The translations under genes were made by a program, and so were the position numbers. Shown piece after piece: positions 35,155 through 43,832 of a DNA stretch of 64,000 nucleotides; positions within the stretch are counted from its first letter, which is position 1, and each line of letters begins with the position of its first letter. Origin of the DNA: Allomuricauda sp. TY007 (GTDB lineage Bacteria; Bacteroidota; Bacteroidia; Flavobacteriales; Flavobacteriaceae); assembly GCF_010468565.1 (NCBI RefSeq), contig NZ_WUEG01000004.1, forward strand, positions 1 to 64,000, given 5' to 3'. Below the pieces are notes generated by a model that was not told the DNA's origin, ran no database searches, and saw nothing but the letters and a program-made list of their open reading frames with translations.

Positions 35155-37350
35155 ATGGGCGAAAAATCGCTGCTTCTAGTGTGCATAGTGTTATGCATCC
35201 AGTTTACTTTTGCCCAAAGTGATGGCAATTCCACCTCCGATGTTAAGACCATTTTTAATGAGTTTATGCAATATCGCCACGAAAACAAAGTGGACAAAGC
35301 TTTAGAAACTTTGAACGAGGCTGCCAATATTGCTGAGAGGAATGAGGATTCCAAACTTTTACTAGACACTTATCACCAATATGCACGACTGTTCTTAGAG
35401 GAAGGAGACAGGGAAACAGCTGTTTTTTACTGGGACAGGGCCAGTATTCTTTTAAGGGATACCTCATACTCCTATGGCGAAGCATTCCACTTGTATTTAG
35501 ATGCCGCACTGCGGTTTGATGAAGGCAATAATTTTCAGGCATTGAAACAACTGGAGGAATCCAGAAAACTTAGCAATAACAGAAATCTTACCAACAATAT
35601 ACTTTTACTTGAGGCCAGTATCTACACCAATATTGAAAAGTACGATGACGCTGTAAAAAACCTGCATGCCCTAATCGTTAACTCCGATGATAAAGAGCGT
35701 GCCTATTTGGCCACAAGGGCCAACTTACAATTAGCAAGAATAAGCGTGACCCTCGATGATCTTGAAGACGGGATCATCCACTCCAAAGCTGCTCTGGAAC
35801 TAGCGGAAAAGCATGGCTTTTCCAAAGAGATAAAAATTGCCTACGAACAATTGTCCAGCATTTACGAAGCTAGCGGCAATTACGATGAATCCCTCGTATA
35901 TGCCAAAGGTTTGGCCCAAATAAAAGATTCCATATTCAATGTGGAAAAGGCCAAGTTGGATGCTGATGCTGCGGACAAGATTCGGTTCGACCACCAAATG
36001 AACGAACTCAACAAGCTCCAAGCTAAAAATGAGGAGCTCAGTGAATCCAAAAACCGTTCGGAAATAACCGCCATATTAACATCTGCCTTTTTAACCATTA
36101 TCTCCCTTTTGGCAGTTTCATTGTTCAGGAACAATCAAATCAAGCTTAAAACAAACGACCTCCTTTACACCAAAAACAAGGAACTGGAGTTGGCAAGGGA
36201 TGCAGCGGTATCTGCCATGCGGGCCAAAACAAATTTCCTATCAACGGTAACCCACGAGCTCAGGACACCCTTGTATGCCGTTACGGGACTCACCCATCTA
36301 TTATTGGAAGAGAACCCCTCGGAGCACCAAAAAGAACATTTAAAGTCATTAAAATTCTCGGGGGAATACCTACTAAATTTCATCAACGATATTCTTCAGA
36401 TCAATAAAATTGATGCGGAAAAACTGGAACCCCTCAATATAGAATTCAAGTTGCACAAAGTACTGGAAGATGTTGTGGAGTCGCTCCAACAAAATGCAAA
36501 TGAGAAAAAAACAAAACTGATCCTGGATTACGATCCTACCATCCCCAAAAAATTGTTGGGAGACCCCATAAAGCTATCTCAAATTTTTATGAACCTTGTT
36601 GGCAATGCCCTTAAGTTCACCAAAAATGGCAAAGTAGAGGTATTGGCCAAAATGCTAAAAAAAGATGAAGGTCAGGTAAAACTCTATTTTGAGGTAAGGG
36701 ACAATGGAATCGGTATTTCCGAAGACCAGCAAAAAAATATCTTTGATAGCTTTGAACAGGGCTCCATTCAAATCAATCGGGAATACGGGGGCACAGGTCT
36801 TGGCCTTACTATTGTAAAAAGTCTTTTGGGCTTGTTCGGAAGCACCATTCACCTTGAAAGCGAACTGGGCCACGGTAGTTCCTTCTATTTTGAAATGGAT
36901 CTAGATTACGAATCCAAAGAAGGGGAAGAAATCTCTTTTGAGCTCAATCCCGAAGAATTCCAGTTCAAAGGGTTGCACGTATTGGTTGTGGAAGACAATA
37001 AGATCAACCAGGTGATCACCAAAAAAATGCTCACCAAAAAAGAGATCAGTTGCGATATTGCCAATAATGGCAACGAGGCCATTGACCTTGCCAAAAAAAA
37101 TACCTACGATGCCATTTTAATGGATATCCACATGCCGGGCATAAGCGGCGAGGAAGCCACGCGACAAATACGAAAGTTTAACAAAAACATCCCGATCATT
37201 GCATTGACCGCCATTTCTTTGGATGACAGTCTGGAGAGTTTTTACGAGGCAGGCTGTAACGATGTGGTCACCAAACCATTTAAGCCAGAGGTTTTCTATC
37301 AAAAAATTGGAGAAAATATTTTTAGGAGCAAAATGGAAGGTTCTGTTTAA
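35155..37350 (+). CDS. Hybrid histidine kinase with periplasmic TPR sensor and receiver domain
   Basis: This 731-aa sensor has a signal peptide (MGEKSLLLVCIVLCIQFTFAQ), a periplasmic region of TPR-like helices (about 30-290), a transmembrane helix (about 300-322), a DHp helix with THELRTPLYAV (His367), HATPase with MNLVGNALKFT, RDNGIGIS and GTGLGLTIV, and a C-terminal receiver with Asp657 in LMDIHMPG. I chose ATG 35155, because the TTG at 35128 is in a promoter element. TPR-hybrid kinases are common in Flavobacteria. No output protein is adjacent. Its stop overlaps lpxK by 4 bp. Confidence 0.92.
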   Translation: MGEKSLLLVCIVLCIQFTFAQSDGNSTSDVKTIFNEFMQYRHENKVDKALETLNEAANIAERNEDSKLLLDTYHQYARLFLEEGDRETAVFYWDRASILLRDTSYSYGEAFHLYLDAALRFDEGNNFQALKQLEESRKLSNNRNLTNNILLLEASIYTNIEKYDDAVKNLHALIVNSDDKERAYLATRANLQLARISVTLDDLEDGIIHSKAALELAEKHGFSKEIKIAYEQLSSIYEASGNYDESLVYAKGLAQIKDSIFNVEKAKLDADAADKIRFDHQMNELNKLQAKNEELSESKNRSEITAILTSAFLTIISLLAVSLFRNNQIKLKTNDLLYTKNKELELARDAAVSAMRAKTNFLSTVTHELRTPLYAVTGLTHLLLEENPSEHQKEHLKSLKFSGEYLLNFINDILQINKIDAEKLEPLNIEFKLHKVLEDVVESLQQNANEKKTKLILDYDPTIPKKLLGDPIKLSQIFMNLVGNALKFTKNGKVEVLAKMLKKDEGQVKLYFEVRDNGIGISEDQQKNIFDSFEQGSIQINREYGGTGLGLTIVKSLLGLFGSTIHLESELGHGSSFYFEMDLDYESKEGEEISFELNPEEFQFKGLHVLVVEDNKINQVITKKMLTKKEISCDIANNGNEAIDLAKKNTYDAILMDIHMPGISGEEATRQIRKFNKNIPIIALTAISLDDSLESFYEAGCNDVVTKPFKPEVFYQKIGENIFRSKMEGSV

Positions 37351-38345
37351 AGCAATCCCTCCACAGCACTTTTAAGAACCGTTTCATCTTTACGAGAGAA
37401 ACTATGGGCTATTTCCAAAAAGTGTAAGTTGCCCACCCTCCCTTTCAATCTAACAAAATCCTTTTCGGTAGTCAGTACCATTTCATACCCCTTGAACTGT
37501 TCGATTTCCTTATCGGTAAAGTGATGGTGGTCCCCAAATTCAAAATGTTCAAACTCCAACCCTACGGATTTTAAGTATTCAACCAAAGGTCCGGGCGAAG
37601 CGATTCCCGTTACCAAAGCCACTTGTTTGTTCTTTAATTGGGTCAATGGTATTTTCTCCTTGCCCCCATCAGTTACAAAATTATTGTACTGCAATGATGC
37701 AAACAGCACATTCTGATGTTTCTTTGGTTTTAACCTTGCTGTAATTGCATGCCTTTCATCCTCCCGTAATCCTTCGGGACATTTGGTCACAATAATTAAA
37801 TCGGCACGTTTGGCCTCTTTCTTGGCATCCCGTAGGCCGCCGGTGGGCAAATACCAGTCATCCACATATAAATTATGATAAGTAGTCAGCAAAATTGAAA
37901 AACTCGGTTTTACCTTTCTATGCTGAAAGGCATCATCCAAAACAATAGCTTCCAGATCAAACATACTTTCCAGTTTTTCGATGCCATTTCGCCTATCGGC
38001 ATCAACAGCAACGGTTATTTCTGGAAACTTTTGATGGATTTGATAAGGTTCGTCCCCCAAATCCAAAACAGAACTTTGAGCATTGGCCAAAAAGAATCCT
38101 TCGGATTTGCGTTTATATCCCCTGCTCAGCACCGCAGTGTTTCGGTCACCCAATATTCGAAGCAAATATTCCGTCATCGGGGTCTTACCTGTGCCACCAA
38201 CACTTAGGTTGCCCACACAAATAGTGGGGGTTTTGTAAGATCTGGATGAAAAAATACCCACGTCGAACAAAAAGTTCCGCACATAAACCACCAAAGCGTA
38301 GAGCAACGAAATGGGAAACGCTATTTTCCGAAGTAACTGAAGCAT
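37347..38345 (-). CDS. lpxK: Tetraacyldisaccharide 4'-kinase
   Basis: LpxK phosphorylates the lipid A precursor at the 4' position on the inner membrane. The 332-aa protein has an N-terminal amphipathic/transmembrane helix (about 6-30), Walker A NLSVGGTGKTPMTEY (about 45-59), LSRGYKRKSEG, and VLDDAFQHRKV (about 135-145). I used ATG 38345 (MLQLLRKIAFP), not the longer form to 38447, because the extension reads antisense into nif3-family coding sequence and has no family match. Tail-to-tail overlap with the hybrid kinase is 4 bp. Confidence 0.95.
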   Translation of the reverse strand: MLQLLRKIAFPISLLYALVVYVRNFLFDVGIFSSRSYKTPTICVGNLSVGGTGKTPMTEYLLRILGDRNTAVLSRGYKRKSEGFFLANAQSSVLDLGDEPYQIHQKFPEITVAVDADRRNGIEKLESMFDLEAIVLDDAFQHRKVKPSFSILLTTYHNLYVDDWYLPTGGLRDAKKEAKRADLIIVTKCPEGLREDERHAITARLKPKKHQNVLFASLQYNNFVTDGGKEKIPLTQLKNKQVALVTGIASPGPLVEYLKSVGLEFEHFEFGDHHHFTDKEIEQFKGYEMVLTTEKDFVRLKGRVGNLHFLEIAHSFSRKDETVLKSAVEGLL

Positions 38346-38393
38346 TGAACGAAAATATAATATTTTATCTTTAGCCCACTTAACATTTTTAAA

Positions 38394-39488
38394 ATGACCG
38401 TTAACGATATAGCAAAAGTGCTTGAAGAATTGGCTCCATTGGCCCATGCCGAGGAGTTTGACAACGTTGGCCTTCTGGTAGGCGACCCAAACATGAAAGT
38501 CAAAGGTGTTCTCGTGACCCTGGACACCCTAGAAAATGTAGTAGACGAGGCCATTGAAAAAAGGTACAATCTCATTGTGAGCTTTCATCCCATTATATTT
38601 AAAGGCTTAAAAAAATTGACAGGAAGCAACTATGTGGAGCGCGTGGTGCTCAAGGCAATTGCCAACAACATCGCCATTTACAGTATGCATACTGCACTGG
38701 ACAACAGCAAAATGGGCGTGAATGCCAAAATTTGTGAGGTGCTAGGGTTAAAAAATCCAGAGATCTTGATCCCAAGGGCAAAAAGCATTAAAAAATTGAC
38801 CACCTATGCACCCAGTGCCGATGCAGAAAAGATAAAATTGGCCCTTTTCGCCGCAGGTGCCGGAGAAATTGGCAAGTACACCAATTGTAGCTATAGTTTG
38901 GAAGGTATTGGAAGTTTTAAGGCAGAAAATGGTGCCAACCCCACTGTTGGAAAAGTGGGCGAAGTACATTTTGAAAAAGAAGCCCAAATCAACGTAATCT
39001 ATTCCTTTGAAAAAGAAAAAAACATTCTAAAAGCCCTTTTTGATGCCCATCCATACGAAGAAGTTGCCTATGAAGTGCTTACCCTGGAAAATAGCAATCA
39101 AGATTTGGGAATGGGGATGATAGGCACTCTCGACGCTGAAATGGATGAAAAAGAGTTTTTACTTTTAGTTAAAGACAGAATGAATGCTTCTGTGGTAAGG
39201 TATTCCAAACTACTGGGAAACAAGGTAAGAAAAGTTGCTGTTTTAGGGGGAAGTGGGGCTTTTGCCATAGGTGCCGCCAAGAATGCAAAAGCCGATATTT
39301 TTGTTACAGCAGACCTTAAATATCACGATTTTTATCAAGCAGAGAACCAACTGGTAATTGCCGATATTGGGCACTTTGAAACTGAGCAGTTTACAAAAAA
39401 TTTATTGGTTGATTATCTTACGAAAAAAATTCCTAATTTTGCAGTCTCTTTATCGGAGAGTATAACGAATCCCATCAAGTATTTATAA
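38394..39488 (+). CDS. Nif3-like dinuclear metal centre protein
   Basis: This 364-aa cytoplasmic protein belongs to the NIF3/YbgI family, whose hexameric rings hold two metal ions. It has LEELAPLAHAEEFDNVGLLVGD (N-terminal, split as LEELAPLAHAEEFD and NVGLLVGD), a FHPIIFKGLKKL segment (about 63-74), IYSMHTALDN (about 96-105), and a C-terminal DLKYHDFYQAE and DIGHFETEQ. The central insert (about 130-235) is the PII-like/CutA-like domain seen in the longer family members. Function is unknown, with GTP cyclohydrolase-like proposals. Spaced 5 bp from the next gene. Confidence 0.9.
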   Translation: MTVNDIAKVLEELAPLAHAEEFDNVGLLVGDPNMKVKGVLVTLDTLENVVDEAIEKRYNLIVSFHPIIFKGLKKLTGSNYVERVVLKAIANNIAIYSMHTALDNSKMGVNAKICEVLGLKNPEILIPRAKSIKKLTTYAPSADAEKIKLALFAAGAGEIGKYTNCSYSLEGIGSFKAENGANPTVGKVGEVHFEKEAQINVIYSFEKEKNILKALFDAHPYEEVAYEVLTLENSNQDLGMGMIGTLDAEMDEKEFLLLVKDRMNASVVRYSKLLGNKVRKVAVLGGSGAFAIGAAKNAKADIFVTADLKYHDFYQAENQLVIADIGHFETEQFTKNLLVDYLTKKIPNFAVSLSESITNPIKYL

Positions 39489-39493
39489 AATAT

Positions 39494-40273
39494 ATGGCGA
39501 ACAAGAAAGAAAACACTGTGGAAGACAAGTTGAGAGCACTGTACGACCTACAGCTTATTGATTCCAGAGTGGATGAAATCCGCAATGTTAGAGGCGAACT
39601 ACCTTTGGAAGTAGAGGACTTGGAAGACGAAGTTCTTGGTCTTAAAACCCGAATGGACAAATTGAAAACGGATGTTGAGACCATCAACTTTGAGATTACT
39701 GCCAAGAAGAATCTCATCGATGAGTCAAAAGCGCTTATTAAAAAATACAGCGAACAACAGAAAAATGTAAGGAATAGCCGCGAGTTCAATTCGTTGAGTA
39801 AGGAAGTGGAGTTCCAAGAACTGGAGATTCAATTGGCCGAAAAGAACATCAAAGAGTTCAAAGCCCAAATTGAGCAGAAAAAAGAAGTAATTGCACAGAC
39901 CAAGGAGAAATTGTCCGAGCGCGAAGGTCACTTAAAACATAAAAAAGGTGAATTGGACGCTATTCTTGCAGAAACTGAAAAAGAAGAAAAGGCCCTTCTG
40001 AAAAAATCTGAAGAGTACCAAGACAAAATTGAAGAGCGTTTGATCAAGGCCTATAAAAGAATACGCCAAAACGTAAAAAATGGTTTGGCCGTGGTTCCCG
40101 TAGAACGTGGAGCTTCCGGGGGTTCTTTCTTTACTATACCACCACAGGTTCAGGTAGAGATTGCAAGCCGCAAAAAAATTATTACCGATGAGCACAGCGG
40201 TAGAATTTTGGTAGACCCTTTATTGGCTGAAGAAGAACAGGATAGAATGGAAAAACTTTTTGCCAAAATCTAA
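39494..40273 (+). CDS. Coiled-coil protein with degenerate C4 zinc ribbon (CT398-like)
   Basis: This 259-aa protein is mostly a long antiparallel coiled-coil hairpin (about 10-185) followed by a C-terminal region GGSFFTIPPQVQVEIASR and KKIITDEHSGRILVD (about 210-245). In the C4-type zinc ribbon family the same places hold CxxC pairs (C-G-G-C and C-E-x-C). Here there is no cysteine in the whole protein. Related proteins include CT398, which binds sigma-54 and flagellar proteins in Chlamydia. The gene is 5 bp after nif3-like, the usual arrangement in this family, and a terminator follows. Confidence 0.85.
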   Translation: MANKKENTVEDKLRALYDLQLIDSRVDEIRNVRGELPLEVEDLEDEVLGLKTRMDKLKTDVETINFEITAKKNLIDESKALIKKYSEQQKNVRNSREFNSLSKEVEFQELEIQLAEKNIKEFKAQIEQKKEVIAQTKEKLSEREGHLKHKKGELDAILAETEKEEKALLKKSEEYQDKIEERLIKAYKRIRQNVKNGLAVVPVERGASGGSFFTIPPQVQVEIASRKKIITDEHSGRILVDPLLAEEEQDRMEKLFAKI

Positions 40274-40295
40274 TCTTCATCATTGATTAAGAAAT

Positions 40296-40326
40296 TAAAA
40301 GAGCCACCTAAAGGTGGCTTTTTTTA
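40296..40326 (+). terminator. Intrinsic terminator after the nif3/coiled-coil operon
   Basis: AGCCACC (40302-40308) and GGTGGCT (40313-40319) form a stem with a TAAA loop and a T7 run, preceded by an A-run. Confidence 0.85.
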
Positions 40327-40338
40327 TTACTCTTTCCC

Positions 40339-40516
40339 GTCATTTCGAAATGAGCGAAACGATTGAGAAATCTCTTTTTTCTTCGAGATGACCCGTGCAA
40401 TTCGTATCAAACTACTGCTGCAAAAAATGTCTCGACTGCCTGCCCGTCCGGCAGGCGGGCGCTCGATATGACAATCAATAAAAAAGAGAGAGATTTTTCG
40501 CTATGCTCAAAATGAC
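40339..40516. mobile_element. Non-coding MITE/REP-like palindromic element
   Basis: The ends are imperfect inverted repeats: GTCATTTCGAAATGAGCG near 40339 and, read on the other strand from 40516, GTCATTTTGAGCATAGCG, both leading into AATCTCT. The middle has a GC-rich hairpin, GCCTGCC (40438-40444) and GGCAGGC (40450-40456), plus short CTCGA..GAC modules. This kind of sequence is scattered between genes in Bacteroidota as I recall. It has no ORF and no transposase. It lies between the terminator and kmo. Confidence 0.7.
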
Positions 40517-40519
40517 AAA

Positions 40520-41878
40520 TTAGGGTGCTTTATTATCTGTCAAGAGCTCCAAGATTTTGTCTTCCACTTCCTTGGAATCCCACTTTTCTTCAATATTGGG
40601 AAGTTGCATTACTTGCTGCATAATTTCTTCCTGCATATCACCTATGGCGAGAGCTTCGGCATAGGGCTTATCAGAAAAAGTAACGCGGCTATACACTGGC
40701 ACCCACTTCTCCGGATGCTTGGTGGCAAAATGTTTTTCAATCTTCTTTTGCAACAAAAATTTTGGGTCTGCTGTTTTACTGCTCATTTCCACAAAGTTTC
40801 TGTAACTCAGTTCGGCAATTGCATCGGCATTGGGTTTCCGTTCTTCTTGATATTCGGAAAAGATGGCCTCCCAATCATCCCCATGTTTCTCCATTAACTG
40901 ATTGAGCACGTAGATATCCTCAAAACCGGCATTCATGCCCTGTCCGTAAAATGGCACGATGGCATGGGCGGAATCGCCTACCAAGGCCACTTTGTTCCAA
41001 TACGTCCAAGGATAGCATTTCATGGTAACCATGGCACTGGTCGGGTTATTGAAAAAGTCTTTGGTCAAATCCTCAATTTCTTTACGAACATTGGGAAAGT
41101 ATTTTTTGAAAAATTCACGGGCCTGATCTTCGGTCTCGATACTTTTAAAAGAGACTTCTCCCTCAAAAGGCAAAAACAGGGTACAGGTAAAACTGCCATC
41201 AATATTGGGCATGGCGATAAGCATAAACTCACCTCTTGGCCAAATATGGAACGAGCTATTGTCCAACTTATGGGTGCCATCCTCATTGGCAGGTATGGTA
41301 AGCTCTTTGTAGCCTACATCAATAAAGTTCTGGGAATAGTTAAATCTACTTTGGCGCTGCATTTTGTGGCGTACCCTTGAAAAGGCTCCATCACAACCAA
41401 AAATCAGGTCAAAATTATACGCTTTCCATTCGCTTTTTTCGGTTTCCCCTGTATAGATTCTAGCTTCGGGCAAATCAACATCCCAAACTTTTTCATTAAA
41501 TCGGAACGAGGCACCCTCACCTTCAGCCAAATCAATCATCCGTTTGTTGAGAATTCCCCGTGAAATAGACCAAATAGCCTCCCCATCTTTCCCATATCTC
41601 TGAAAATAGACCGGTTTATCGTTCACATGCATTGCACGTTTATCGAGCGGAATGGCTATTTCCTTAATTTTTTTCCCAATGCCCACTTCATCCAGAGAGC
41701 GCCATCCCCTATTGCTCATTGCAAGGTTAATGGAACGCCCGGAGAACTTGATGGTCCTTATATCCGGTCTTCTATCGAATACAGTAACTGTATGCCCACT
41801 TCTTCGTAAATAAATTGCTAAAAGGGAACCCACCAATCCGGAACCGATGATGGCTATATTTTTTGGAGTCTGTGCCAT
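40520..41878 (-). CDS. kmo: Kynurenine 3-monooxygenase
   Basis: This FAD-dependent monooxygenase hydroxylates kynurenine to 3-hydroxykynurenine, in tryptophan breakdown or NAD synthesis. The 452-aa protein has the FAD motif IIGSGLVGSLLAIYLRRSG (about 10-28), the GRSINLAMSNRGW motif (about 47-59), the DGAFSRVRHKM segment, and the GDSAHAIVPFYGQGMNAGFED FAD/flavin motif (split as GDSAHAIVPFYGQ and GMNAGFED). It has no C-terminal transmembrane anchor like the mitochondrial form. Kynureninase is 5 kb away in the same direction, at 47101-48369. Confidence 0.93.
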   Translation of the reverse strand: MAQTPKNIAIIGSGLVGSLLAIYLRRSGHTVTVFDRRPDIRTIKFSGRSINLAMSNRGWRSLDEVGIGKKIKEIAIPLDKRAMHVNDKPVYFQRYGKDGEAIWSISRGILNKRMIDLAEGEGASFRFNEKVWDVDLPEARIYTGETEKSEWKAYNFDLIFGCDGAFSRVRHKMQRQSRFNYSQNFIDVGYKELTIPANEDGTHKLDNSSFHIWPRGEFMLIAMPNIDGSFTCTLFLPFEGEVSFKSIETEDQAREFFKKYFPNVRKEIEDLTKDFFNNPTSAMVTMKCYPWTYWNKVALVGDSAHAIVPFYGQGMNAGFEDIYVLNQLMEKHGDDWEAIFSEYQEERKPNADAIAELSYRNFVEMSSKTADPKFLLQKKIEKHFATKHPEKWVPVYSRVTFSDKPYAEALAIGDMQEEIMQQVMQLPNIEEKWDSKEVEDKILELLTDNKAP

Positions 41879-42062
41879 AGATGCCCAATGGGCGAATTCT
41901 GATTAAGCGGCTAAAATACGGAATTTTAATTTTTTATGTTCACGCATTCCCCTTCCAAATCTCCTTACTACGCAGGTTTTGCACTTTCCTGTAAAGATAT
42001 AGTTTGGAGTGTTAAGAATTTTTAACATAAGCGTGTAAACCTTGGCTCCAAATGTTACCGTA

Positions 42063-42097
42063 TATATATAAAATATTCCGCTTCGGCGCCTATATAT
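42063..42097. repeat. AT-armed palindrome in the clpP-kmo gap
   Basis: TATATATA tracts on both sides flank a CCG-CTT-CGG core. It lies between the clpP terminator and the kmo start. The rest of this 282-bp gap (41879-42160) contains no gene and no further motif that I could interpret. Confidence 0.35.
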
Positions 42098-42098
42098 A

Positions 42099-42132
42099 AA
42101 AAGTCCTTCGCAAACAATTGCGAAGGACTTTT
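42099..42132 (-). terminator. Intrinsic terminator after clpP paralogue
   Basis: AAAAGTCCTTCGCAA (42099-42113) and TTGCGAAGGACTTTT (42118-42132) form a 15-bp perfect stem with a 4-nt loop. The A-rich left side becomes a U-run in the minus-strand RNA. Confidence 0.85.
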
Positions 42133-42160
42133 CACTTTTATGGAATTGATTATGATTATC

Positions 42161-42709
42161 CTATTTTAGGATTTCATCCACAATACCGTATTCCACAGAT
42201 TCTTCTGCTCCCATCCAATAATCGCGATCAAAATCTTTCATGACCTTTTCAAAAGGTTGTCCGCAGTTTTCCGATAAAATTTTGGCACCAAGTTCTTTTG
42301 TTTTAATGATTTCCTTGGCCTGAATCTCGATATTCGAAGCCTGTCCCCTTGCTCCACCGCTAGGTTGGTGAATCATAACACGGGCATGTGGCTGAATAAA
42401 TCTCCTGCCTTTTTTCCCTACCGATAAAAGTATCGACCCCATAGAGGCAGCCAAACCGGAACAAACCGTGGATACTGGGCTTTTTATCTGTTTAATGGTA
42501 TCATAAATGGCAAAACCAGAGGTTACATACCCTCCTGGGCTATTGATTATCAATTGAATTTCTTTATTGTTCAGCATATCCAAATAGAGTAACCTATCTA
42601 TTACGTGCTTCGCAGAATCATCATCTACTTGGCCCCATAAGAACACTTTGCGGTCCTCTAACAGTTTTTCTTGGATCAACTCTTGAACTTTTCCTTTTTT
42701 TGAACTCAT
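42161..42709 (-). CDS. clpP: ClpP-family serine protease subunit, short paralogue
   Basis: This 182-aa cytoplasmic protein has the ClpP fold and catalytic triad: Ser in SGLAASMGSILL (about 83-94), His in HARVMIHQPSGGA (about 107-119), and Asp in DRDYWMGAEE (about 158-167). It is shorter than the common 190-220-residue ClpP and has no adjacent clpX, so it may be a second ClpP that partners with another ATPase or with the main ClpP. A -7 element lies 22 bp upstream, and a strong terminator follows, so it can be transcribed alone. Confidence 0.9.
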   Translation of the reverse strand: MSSKKGKVQELIQEKLLEDRKVFLWGQVDDDSAKHVIDRLLYLDMLNNKEIQLIINSPGGYVTSGFAIYDTIKQIKSPVSTVCSGLAASMGSILLSVGKKGRRFIQPHARVMIHQPSGGARGQASNIEIQAKEIIKTKELGAKILSENCGQPFEKVMKDFDRDYWMGAEESVEYGIVDEILK

Positions 42710-42730
42710 TTTTTAGATGTTGTAAGGCTT

Positions 42731-42738
42731 CAAAAATA
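42731..42738 (-). promoter_or_regulatory. -7 promoter element (TATTTTTG) for clpP
   Basis: On the minus strand, TATTTTTG matches TAnnTTTG 21 bp before the clpP ATG, inside the 77-bp gap after the MscS gene. clpP may therefore be independent of the sigma operon. Confidence 0.55.
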
Positions 42739-42786
42739 ATCAAATTCCAAGGAAGTTTCCGCACTTGTTCATCACAATACCTTGGA

Positions 42787-43614
42787 TTATGATTTTATCT
42801 CCACTTTTTGTGACACTACATCTTTGATCGGAATCACAAATTTACTTTTTTGGGTCTCCAAAGTAAGACTGTTATTATCTATGGCCTTAATGGTTCCTTC
42901 ATCATCACCAATAACTATTTTATCACCCACCATATAAGTTTTTCGTGTGTAAAAAGACCTAAGCAGGTCTGCAACAATTTCTCTTGACCCCAATCCAACA
43001 CCCAAGGCAAATGCCAAAAGAAAAGACCCCAAGATCAAAGTTATGTTGTTGGTGATTATGGTTGTATCTACCCCAGCTTGATTCAATGCAGTAATTGACA
43101 TAAATATTACAATCACATAAAAAAACAGGTTACTCACCAGGTTGGAACCACCAAATTCGAGGGAATCAAAAAGTCGTTTAATGGTTTTCTTTACAAAGTT
43201 ACCAATGTAGAACCCTAACATTAGAAGTGCAAGTGCACTAAAGAATCGGGGCAGATAATGTAAAAGATTACCTATTTCCTGGGATATGATCTTCCAATCC
43301 AAAATATCGGCCGCCACAATAAGAAAGACCAGGATCAAAAACCACCGAACAAAGCCCAATATTATTTTGGTGAGGTCTATTTTAAGGTCGCCCTTGCCCG
43401 TTACGTCCATTCCGTTTATTTTATCGTTCAGTACTTGTATTTTGGCGATTTTGAGGATTTTCCGGAATAGGAACATTACGATCTTTATAACGATCCAACC
43501 TAAAAATAAAATAACAATTGCGCCCAAAATTTTAGGAAAGGCCAATGCTATCTCTTTGCCCATGCCCGATAACGAGTCAAGGGTCACATTTTTCCAATCA
43601 TTAATAGTCTCCAT
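42787..43614 (-). CDS. MscS-family mechanosensitive channel
   Basis: This 275-aa inner-membrane protein resembles small-conductance MscS. It has an N-terminal helix (about 25-48), a conserved-TM-helix repeat (about 85-130), a pore-lining TM3 rich in Gly and Ala (GSFLLAFALGVGLGSREIVADLL, about 190-212, split here as GSFLLAFALGVGLGS and REIVADLL), and a small beta domain (about 218-270) with GDKIVIGDDEG. It would release solutes on membrane stretch. It lies 26 bp after the 63-aa gene, probably in the operon headed by the ECF sigma factor. Confidence 0.88.
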   Translation of the reverse strand: METINDWKNVTLDSLSGMGKEIALAFPKILGAIVILFLGWIVIKIVMFLFRKILKIAKIQVLNDKINGMDVTGKGDLKIDLTKIILGFVRWFLILVFLIVAADILDWKIISQEIGNLLHYLPRFFSALALLMLGFYIGNFVKKTIKRLFDSLEFGGSNLVSNLFFYVIVIFMSITALNQAGVDTTIITNNITLILGSFLLAFALGVGLGSREIVADLLRSFYTRKTYMVGDKIVIGDDEGTIKAIDNNSLTLETQKSKFVIPIKDVVSQKVEIKS

Positions 43615-43640
43615 AGTCGATGTTTATTTATAGTGTTCTG

Positions 43641-43832
43641 TTAGTTGTTTTCGCCCAAGGTTTTGAATAGTTTTCGCAAAGCATCCCCCAAATTGATTGA
43701 GAACAATGAAGCCATATCCATGATCAACTTTGCCGCAGCAATGTCGTTCATCACTTTTTTCTTCATTTCGGGCGGAGCCTCATGCAGGGAGGCCTCCAGC
43801 TCTTTAAATGGGTTTTTGTGTTTCTTTGCCAT
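43641..43832 (-). CDS. 63-aa protein encoded directly behind an ECF sigma factor
   Basis: I do not recognise a named family, although it resembles conserved hypotheticals of Flavobacteria. The 63 residues are soluble and helical: MAKKHKNPFKELEASLHE, PPEMKKKVMNDIAAAKLI (about 20-37), MDMASLFSINLGDALRKL. There is no transmembrane segment and no cysteine. Its ATG follows the sigma stop without a gap, so it is surely cotranslated. By position it might act as a small sigma modulator, but nothing in the sequence proves it. Confidence 0.75.
   Translation of the reverse strand: MAKKHKNPFKELEASLHEAPPEMKKKVMNDIAAAKLIMDMASLFSINLGDALRKLFKTLGENN

Noticed and set aside
38346..38447. Longer start of lpxK
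   Set aside because: It is antisense to the start of the nif3-like gene and has no lpxK homology.
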